From assembly GCA_036435485.1 (NCBI GenBank), contig CM071598.1:124312148-124376147 (forward strand): a stretch of 64,000 nt of DNA, written 5' to 3'. Within the stretch, counting starts at the first letter, position 1. Each line of letters begins with the position of its first letter. The notes below the pieces were generated by a model. That model was not told the origin of the DNA. It did no database searches and worked only from the letters and a program-made list of their open reading frames with translations. This DNA is from Saposhnikovia divaricata (taxonomy: Eukaryota; Streptophyta; Magnoliopsida; Apiales; Apiaceae). Shown here in pieces: positions 55,879 through 64,000 of this stretch. A program made the position numbers and the translations under genes.

Positions 55879-58800
55879 GTATGAATCACAGTGTGGAGGA
55901 GGTGTGCAATTTGCGTGTTTATGTTGAACAGAGTGGGTGAGAGTGTACTGTAACGGCGTGTGTACAGTGGTGTGGGTGTATAATCGGGTTTGTGGGTGTT
56001 AAAATCGTGGCAAGTTGGGCGTTTGTGGGTGTTGTCGAGGTGAGTTCTTGCCATCCCGGTGAGATACGACCGAGACCTCCCCCATTCCTTCTGCTAGAGT
56101 TCGAATTCGAACTCCCTCTTATTGTTGTAGTACCATTTTGACTGATATTATTGTGTGTATGTATGCGCTTGCCGAAGGGAGTGTGTGTTGGTGCTCTCTG
56201 TGTTTGGGTTAGTGTATTGTTGTCCTGTATATGGTCAACAAGTTTAGTAAATATAGTTTTGTGATTATGAAACCAATTACTATTTTGTTCAGTGGATACG
56301 ATTGTTGCCCGACTCGACTTCGATTTTTATGATGAAATTGGTTCGATTTATTAAAGTATAATAGATAGTCGTATAATGTACAAGAAAATATGATTGTGGT
56401 TATTGATTGTGTCGATTGTGTTTCGACTGATAGTGTACCCGTACAAAGGGGATGCCGTCAAAATTTTCTAAAATCCTAATTGTACATTTTTGAGTATATA
56501 TATATATATATATATGTATGTCCTTCTAATTTTGAGTGGTATTTGAATTATAATTTATTTATGTGATTTTCTGCTAAATGCTTATTGGTTATAATTATGT
56601 GTTATGTCAGTGGTCTGTGGTTGAGATAAAATGACCAAGGTAAGTAAATTTAGGGGATTATCACAAGGGTAGATTAAGGTTAGACGTTCGAGCATTATAT
56701 AGAATTCTGAAATAGTGCTTTTATGTGTAGATTCGAAAGACGTAGACCCAAGGGGTAGAGGAAAGGCCAGGGTTGAGAACTTTTGAAACTAAGCTACTAG
56801 CAAGGAAGTATTCTGTTAAGGCAAGTGATTTGAACCTTGCATTTAAGTTCAGATTTCTTCAACTGTTTATGAATATTTGCTTAAACGCTTATATCTTACT
56901 GTAACCCTTTTTAAATTATTGTGAAATCTTTTGTACCTTACTGCTTATTCCTTATAACTTGTTGTTACCTCTTGTACCCTGTTATCTACCTTTGTGAACT
57001 AATTGTTAAACTCTTGTACCTTGCTTATCCTTTTGAATAATTGCTTAACTCTCGTACCTTAGTATTTTCTCTTATGAATTGATGTTTAAACCCTTGTACC
57101 TTCTTGCTTGTACCTCTGAATAATTAATTAAACTTCCGTACCCTGTTATTTATCTTTATGAATTATTGTTTAAACCCTTGCACCTTATCGTTGATGTCAT
57201 GAATAATTGTTTAAACTTTCTTTACCCTACTGTCACACTAATGTGACAGTAATTCCTGTTAAACTACAAACCTTAATTCATAATTATGCCTTGCTCTATC
57301 ACAAACCCTTTATTTACACTTAATTCCTAAATTACCCAAATAAAAATCCTACTTATAATTCCCTGGAACTTTAATTCTAAAACCCTAACAATTATCTTAT
57401 CCCTCATTAACTCGTAACCTTTTATTTGATTTAATCCTGTTTTGCTGAAACCTACCCGAATTAATTTAATATTTCTTTCACATCACCTCTTATTATTGTT
57501 ATGTGTTTGACAAAACCATATTCTTAAATACCCTTTTTACCACACTTGAATTCTTATCTTGAAAACTTTATGCAATTATTGCTGAACGTTTCCTTGACCC
57601 CTAATCTTTTATAAATGCAAATTAAATGGCTTATTTATTTAAAAATGTTTTTTTTAAAAAAAATTCCTTATACTGGGCTGATCTGTTATCAGTGAGTATA
57701 ATCGACTGAAAAGTGAAATTTTTTAAAGTTTTTAAAGGTTTTATAAATTGGAGAAGCGTAAGAGGCTAGGGTGGTCCTAGTCTAGCACTTTTATTTAGCG
57801 TAAGAGGCTAGGGTGGTCCTAGTCCAGCATTAAAGGCCAATGTGTTGCCTAATTGGGAACCCAATTTCAAAGGAACGGGGACTTTACGTGGCTGATCACC
57901 CGTATTGTCCGTAATCAGGAGAAGAATAAAATCAAATTTAAATGTTTAAAAAAATGGAAATGAAAATTTATTTAAAAAGAGAATTGATGATTTTCTGCCT
58001 TCAATAAAAAGGTTTTAGAAACTTTTAAAGGATGATTTTGAAATATCATGAGCAACATACTGTATAGCCAGACAGACTTATCTTTAGATTATGAATTGAA
58101 ATCAGAATATCCTGTGTATTCCTTGGCACCTTTATATTGTTATATTCAGCATATAGTTGTGGATTCTCTATTTCCATTTTTATCACTTGCTGAGCATTTG
58201 GCTCACTCTTTGCTATTGTTTCTAACCCTTTTTCAGTTAAAGAAGAGAAGAATACAAGTTAGAAGATATATCCGAGAAGAACTTGTTGTGGACCTTAGGC
58301 AGCCTAGTTGCACTCTGCTAGAAGGTTGGACTTTTGGGTATCAGTGAAAATTTGTGTAATAGTTCTAGTTGGTTGTATTTATATTTTTGGAGTGTATGCA
58401 TTTTTTTTTAATTAAGGATTTAGTATTGTAATGTAATAACTTAGTTAGTAGTTGCTTGTTTCATACCACTACCTGTTAGAGATCCGGGTTAGTAGTGGGG
58501 TTGTATTTATTTCTTATTATTTTGTTATCAAGGTTTATGTAATTAGTTGGTATTGTGATGCCCCGATCTTTGCTCTGATCGGGAGGGCATTTTGGTATGG
58601 TTCACCTGATCAGTTAGGACAGGTTGAACATGTGGTTATATTATTTCTTAGTAGTTGAAATTGTTGGTGGTGTTGGAATGAATTGGTTTGGATTCAAATT
58701 CCAGGTGGATAGTCCGTATTACGAATACTACATGCCGAAATTTTCCAAAATTTCCCTGTATTAAAAATCCATTTTATCTAATTAAATCCAATAATTTATT

Positions 58801-59255
58801 ATAAAAGTATTTTTATAGTATTTGGAAGTCGGGGTGTTATAGTAAGGCGCACTTGGCGCAAGCAGGTTACCCCAGCTCGAGAACTACCCGCTGATCTTAT
58901 TGCTGCCATTGCTGAGGTAGCATAAATAGGCAGCTTTTGGTTTACCAGTTTAATTATATGTATAATTAATCCTAATCAACGACACTTTTAAACTTATGAT
59001 GTTAACCTTTTGGGTTGTAATAACTTTTATTCGTGGATTCTATAATTAGCAGACTTATTTCAATTTTATCTCTGGGACTATAACTGTTGTGTGTGTGAGT
59101 GGATATTATTGCAGGGTCACAGCATGCTATTTATTTATTTTGGACTCAATTCAAGTGTTAATTATGGGAATGGAGATCGTAACGACCCGATCCCTAACCC
59201 CGGATCTGGGGGTGTTACACTAGAAGACTAGAATACTACATCACTGTCTCTGAAA

Positions 59256-60003
59256 TCAGCCACCAGTGTGGCCGAAAGCCCTAACCCTCTCCATAGCAAT
59301 GCGAAAGATCTTCTCAGCATCTATCCTGGATACCCTGCCATCTCCATCAGTAGGTAACCCTCGAACCCTCATCCGGGCCCTCAGCTCAATACGGGTCACT
59401 GCCCTATGCATAGCTCGAGACCTTGCACGCCTCCCGCCCTGGTGTCTCATCCTGGCAGCTCTCTCAGCTGCTAGCTCCATCCTGGACTCTGCTAGCCTGG
59501 CCTCAGCCATCGCCAGATCTGTAGAAAGTCTGTTCACAACATAGTTATGTGCACATACTGGTATCCCCTCTATCGGGATGGGGTGGGGTAGGGGCCCTCT
59601 CAGTAGGGAGTGGTGGCAAACGAAGTCCTGAACTCCCAATAGCATCATCAACTGGCTCATCAATATCTCCCTCAGTACCCTCATCCACTGTCTGCTCTCT
59701 AACCGCACCCATAACCTGCTCAATAGTCATATCAGTGTCCTCCTCCATAACCCTAATATCAGATATAGCCTGAATCTCCTCCGGATCCTCATCATCAGAC
59801 TCCTCACCAATAACCTCGGTGTCCTCAGCTGTCTAGATCTCCTCCGGGTCCTCCTCCTCAGACTCAGCAACCTCAGCTACCTGGACCTCCTCCGGGTCCT
59901 CCTCCTCAGAATCCTCATCTCCCAGATGCTCAAAGTATGGGTCTGTAGTCTGGAGCAAGTCCTCATCGTGCTGTCGCTCAAAAGCCTCAGGGTCAGAGAT
60001 GTC
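59256..60003 (-). pseudogene. B1 extra ORF (between primer site and gag), broken homologue of the element A extra ORF
   Basis: The frame reads from about 60003 on the minus strand. Acidic stretches (EEEDPEEVQVAEVAESEEED) include one TAG near 59835. They are followed by a proline-containing segment (LPPLPTERAPTPPHP) ending at a stop near 59545. After a frameshift, an Ala/Glu/Arg-rich helical part (LAMAEARLAESRMELAAERA) leads to RIELRARMRVRG and ends GHTGG near 59256. The order and the IELRA motif match 2035-2922. It lies between the primer site (60152) and, before B2 inserted, the gag start at 37914. Function unknown. Confidence 0.7.
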
Positions 60004-60151
60004 GCTCGCCTACACAATACGAACTATGTTACTATCATGATACTTAAAAAGTTCCCATAAGGGTTTTAGGTGAACTTCGCAAGAGTTATTATTATCTTAG
60101 GGAATTTACTATTATATAACGTCGCATCATCTCTTGGGATATATAACTCTC

Positions 60152-60163
60152 GCTCTGATACCA
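60152..60163 (-). other. Primer binding site of B1
   Basis: In element sense it reads TGGTATCAGAGC, four bases from the LTR edge. Confidence 0.88.
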
Positions 60164-60167
60164 TTTC

Positions 60168-63100
60168 AGTAATAGCCCCAGATCCGGGGTCGGGGACCTG
60201 GTCGTTACGGTCTCATATTCCATAAACAATACTTGCACTTGAATCAAAATAAATAAATAGCATGCTATGACCCCACAATAAAACCACATCACACACAACC
60301 AGTTATAGTCCCGAAGATGAAATTGAAATAAGTCTCTACTTACAGGATCCACAAGTTAATAGCTATTACAACCCAAAATGATTACAGCATAAGTTTAATA
60401 GTTTCTGCCATTGATTAACATTAGTCGTGCATATAATTAAGGTTAATAAACAAAAGCTGCCAGTCTAGTCTACTGGTTGCTCCTACCTCAGCAATGGCAA
60501 CAACGATACTAGCGGGCAGTCCTACGACTGGGGTCACCTGCTTGCGCCGTGTGCGCCTTACGCGGGCCATCAGACCTAGATGTTGTTGTGATATAATAAA
60601 TAAAGCAAGGGTGAGCAATAGCCCACCAAAAATAATGTACAACTGAACAATAATATATAACAGTAAAAAAAATATCCTTGAAACCATATGCCATGCATGA
60701 AACGAACAAGACACTAGTATAATGTAAAAGATGAAGTTACGAGGTAAGTAAAGGTACTTTTAGTTCTGAACAGTTTTCAAACCCTGTCAACACGAGTGAT
60801 ACTTTATGCTGCCGAAAATAAATTGATTTAGATGATGAACTAATACTGGAGTATGTCGCGCCAGATGACACCATCTTACGATGATCAGTCGCAGGTCGTA
60901 CATCTCAAAATTTGTTTCTCTACATGTAGAAGGAAGAACATATGGACACCACCTTACGCGGATCTCCCTAGCCATCTTTGGGCTTAGACGGGACCGGTGC
61001 CACTCGGACCCTATTTCCAGGATGGACTGTCCCACAGCCTCTTATACCAGTTTCAATGATGGACTGTCCCACAGCCTCTTACACATTACACAAATACTCC
61101 TAGTTCGAGTAAATCCATGACTCTGAAATGTAAAGTTCGTCCCCATTTCCCCAAGTATAATACTTGTTGATAAGACTCCACAAATTAGTCGTATCTAAAT
61201 GGAAAGGAAAATTCACCAATATTTCCCAGGTTGTTGCTTGTTAATGGATATCGACTTGTTCCAACAATCTTACCCCTCGAATGATGAGGAAGTAATACAA
61301 AGACTCATTTTGATGAATAGCAACCAAGTTGCGAGTGAAAAGAATAGTTTCAAAAGATTTATGACCGGGCAGTCAAACAAAGTAAATAACAGCTCTCAAG
61401 TAAGGTTCCCTTATAATTTGGAAGATAGATTTAAATGAAAAATAGAGTTTTGGGAACCTCCCCTTGATAAAAATAATCATAATACGACTCAGAAACATTT
61501 TACATAATATTTGAAGGTCGAAGATAATATTTGAATAAATCATTTTTAAAACTTGTTAAAAGAATTAAATAAATATTCAAATAATATTTATTAAATCATA
61601 AATATTTAAAGAATATTCTTAATATAAAATATTGCTCATAAATAACCCTCGAATGAATATATAAAAATATTCACTAAATAAATAAATTCTCGAATAAATA
61701 TTCAAAATATTATCCATTAAATAAATCAACCTTAAATGAATATTCAAAATAATATTCGTTAAATAATTAAAGCTCAAATGAATATTCAAAATAAAATTCA
61801 TTAAATAAATAAAACTCAAATGAATATTCAAAACAATATTCATTAAATAAATAATGAAAAAATATTTATTTAAATATTTTTCCTCAGAAAATAATCACAA
61901 TATATACAGAAATACTGACTCCCGGTCTATACTTGAAGAATGAGATTCATATGCCCTTCACTAAGGGTCTTAGCAATATCCGGCTTATAACCAATATATC
62001 ACATCCAACTTGTAAGCTAATATCAAGTCATAAAACAAGTATCACAATAATTTGAAAGCAGGCATGCATGCTATGACATATGTATAACAACAATCAAATC
62101 ATATATATTATCACAACAACAGTTCCAAAATGTTTGGAAACTTGCCTGGTAATCTGGTGGGGGTCGTGTGTCCTGGGTCAGTCCGGTGATCTATAAACAA
62201 TCAAAATATTCGAGATTAATCACTTAACGCTTTTGAAATGCTAAGTAGATGCTTTACTTAGGTTAAAAAACGTTTTCAAGTTATCTCGTTATGCACCCTT
62301 TAGTGTACTCTTATTAACACTGTTATGATCCGACACTTGTTCGTTATTAAGGCATGTCATTACACTTACACTTGGTAGGTACTTAAGTCGTATAAGTTTT
62401 AAGGTAGGTCGTATACTAACAAAGATTATACCTCGATATTTATTGTCCATTTTCTAAGTGGTTTTCCAAAGTTATAACCAAGTGTTCCTCAAAGGGTTTC
62501 ATTCGCACTTAACCTCGATTCGAACATTTTTATAAAATCAAAAAACGACCCGTTTGACATGAGGTTTTCTCTGACACCTTCCTTATGATCTCTAATGTTT
62601 AATTATCAAGATTTGCCACTGAATTATTCATGTTAAGGGGGTTCAATTTCAGTTACGAACTCGCACTTACGGTTTCAAACCACTTTTACTAAATCGGCCA
62701 ATCTCCTAAACCATAAGTCCATTTGTTTCGATTCTCATGCCAAAATGATCTATGATTCGAGATCTACAAGGGCGGGTCATATACTTGTCAAGATCAGTGA
62801 CCTATAGCTAATGTTATGTACGGTTCTTTAAGGTCTAACAAAATTTCGGCATTACGACGGCTATGTTTACACGCTTTCCAAAATTTTCAATCAACCAAGA
62901 TCACACCATGATCTAACCAACAACTTATACACATGATATTCATCTTAACAAGTCCAAGAACATCTCACTTCACCATCATATTCATCATATTACTTAGATC
63001 AACTAAACCAACTACACAATCATGTTTATAACATCATCATAATCATAATATCTATATTATGAAATGTAGTACTCACCTATTTAATCTTGAGATTTAACAA

Positions 63101-64000
63101 TGGTGGGAAGTGGCACTTTGGTTCTTAAATTATGCTAAAAGCCGAATGGATGGAAAATGGAGAGAGATGGAGTTGCTTGGTTGCTCTCGTGATCTAATCT
63201 TGCATAAAGTGATGTGTTTTAGATAATATCTAGCATAAAGCTACTTTAATAAAGGGATTAGGTCATCTAATGCATCCTCTAATGGACATGTGTTGTGTTT
63301 TAGTGGTGGAATGGTGTCAAGCAAGCTAACTAACTAGTTAGTTGCTAATGTTACTAGTTTCTTTAATAACCAATCTAGTTACTTGCTCTTATCCACTTGA
63401 ACATGCTTGTATCTTGGCTCTCTGCTTGTTTCATTGTCCGGTTATTGCTCAATTTCATTGATCGTTCGGGGGAATATCTCAAGTATTTCTTGTTAGGGTT
63501 TTACCGGAAACCTTCTTGATATTTATACTACCATTCTCAATCCTCCTTTATAATCACTGATTTTAAATTCCTTAAATCTCTTTAATAAATCCTTAAATCC
63601 TTCAGTGTCTAGGGAAATCTCTGAGAAAATAAAAGTGCTATTTTTCTGAATCTGATATCGTTTACATACACTTAGTTTGCCTATAGATCATCAATACGAA
63701 CTCGGAAATCCATTCTGAATACTTCTATATAGTGTCGTCTAATAATATTCCAATTTCCACCAAAAACACTATTCATTGCTTTTTATCTCTTTTATTCCTT
63801 GTACTTAAAAAGATGCTCTCGCGCTTCCTTGAGCATTCCCTATCTCTTTTACGGAATCACTGGACTTATACTAGATATCAATTTGGATGACATGAGCTAC
63901 CAGATATCGATTTAGATGACATGAGAATATTTCCTTTCTTGGAATACCATAGCTTATTCTTTCGACGATAGATTATTCTTATATAATTTTATCAACCTAT
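60168..64000 (-). repeat. B1 5' LTR (runs off window)
   Basis: It starts AGTAATAGCCCCAG where sister LTRs have TGTAACA, so the terminal TG is mutated. It shows the uninterrupted CACTA-1 and CACTA-2 sites (near 61047 and 61450). A 37-bp tandem duplication lies at 61021-61094. A deletion near 63053 of about 230 bp is evident relative to 31850-32090. The last roughly 150 bases are beyond the window. Confidence 0.88.

Larger units (their letters stand above)
54822..58841 (+). mobile_element. Solo LTR of the A2 family
   Basis: It starts TATAACGCCTTAG and ends GGGGTGTTATA, with perfect gtaag duplications at 54817-54821 and 58842-58846. The uninterrupted site CCCGCGTAAGGCGCA is found, reversed, in the B1 LTRs near 9570 and 60560. 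It aligns over its length with the A2 LTRs but is clearly diverged. No internal sequence remains, as after recombination between two LTRs. Confidence 0.93.
38303..59219 (+). mobile_element. Element B2: degenerate Ty3/gypsy element of the B family, inserted in B1
   Basis: The outer ends are TGTAAGAACCC at 38303 and GGTGTTACA at 59219. Perfect ctaga duplications lie at 38298-38302 and 59220-59224. On the two sides B1's own sequence continues (gag leader to the left, extra ORF to the right), which confirms the insertion. Only part of the 5' LTR, the pol segment from 50024 and the 3' LTR remain. Primer site, extra ORF, gag and protease are lost. Element B3 and a solo LTR are nested in it. Confidence 0.88.
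52401..59219 (+). repeat. B2 3' LTR, with 5' deletion and nested solo LTR
   Basis: After the first 15 bases (TGTAAGAACCCAGAT) it jumps to TATAGCCGTCGTAATG, which lies about 1.5 kb into the LTR in B1 and B3. Some 1.5 kb of U3 are therefore deleted. The rest aligns with the B LTRs and ends GGGGGTGTTACA. A solo A2-family LTR occupies 54822-58841. The conserved block is at 54368-54421. Confidence 0.85.
9179..64000 (-). mobile_element. Element B1: old, degenerate Ty3/gypsy chromovirus carrying most of the other insertions (5' LTR runs off window)
   Basis: Minus-strand element. Its 3' LTR is 9179-33200 (about 4.2 kb once two CACTA elements are removed). Its internal region is 33201-38302 plus 59225-60167, split by element B2. 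Its 5' LTR starts at 60168. The polypurine tract (33201-33219) and primer site (60152-60163) are in place. The two LTRs differ by scattered substitutions and a roughly 230-bp deletion in the 5' copy near 63053, and gag-pol is broken at several points. It is therefore much older than A or A2. Two CACTA elements, A2, B2, B3, a solo LTR and a MITE all lie within its span. Confidence 0.88.

Noticed and set aside
55633..56054. Frames with poly-(Ile-Tyr) on both strands
   Set aside because: Produced by the AT microsatellite at 55829-55877.
33201..60167. Possible tandem cluster of three related gag-pol loci
   Set aside because: Target-site duplications and the split of B1 at ctaga show nested insertions in alternating orientation, not tandem duplication.

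Overview
This window is plant nuclear DNA, almost certainly from a flowering plant with a large, repeat-rich genome. The evidence is chromodomain Ty3/gypsy (Tekay/Del-like) LTR retrotransposons with 3.4-4.8 kb LTRs and initiator-Met tRNA primer sites, CACTA transposons, a Stowaway MITE, and plant gene fragments carried by one CACTA element. I cannot name the species. I see no intact host gene: essentially all 64 kb is transposon sequence, nested up to about five levels deep.

Layout. (1) 1-8817: element A, plus strand, 5' LTR cut by the window start. It has nearly identical LTRs, an intact 295-codon extra ORF, an intact gag and only scraps of pol. It is a young non-autonomous element (TR-GAG type) with an added reading frame. 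(2) 8818-9178: a short strip of another repeat, possibly an LTR edge. (3) 9179-64000: element B1, minus strand, old and broken. Its 3' LTR (9179-33200) is interrupted by CACTA-1 (10066-12990) and CACTA-2 (13396-30250). Its internal region (33201-38302 and 59225-60167) is interrupted by element B2. Its 5' LTR starts at 60168 and runs off the window. (4) CACTA-2 is a gene-capturing element with pieces of ribosomal protein eS7, a glycerol-3-phosphate permease-like transporter and SMC5. A young gypsy element, A2 (15464-28131, minus strand), with a long open pol and a gag, sits inside the captured transporter exon. (5) B2 (38303-59219, plus strand, TSD ctaga) lies in B1 just upstream of its gag. 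Inside B2 are the degenerate minus-strand element B3 (39477-50023) and a solo LTR of the A2 family (54822-58841, TSD gtaag), which itself holds a Stowaway MITE (55341-55592).

Boundaries were found by matching LTR copies, target-site duplications, primer sites, polypurine tracts and, for three insertions, an uninterrupted copy of the same site elsewhere in the window. That makes the nesting order well supported.

The points most worth following up are: the conserved but uncharacterised ORF between primer site and gag in families A and B; its survival with gag in a young element that has lost pol; a 53-59 bp block shared by the otherwise dissimilar LTRs of A and B; the non-canonical TA...CA LTR ends of A2; and the multi-gene capture in CACTA-2.
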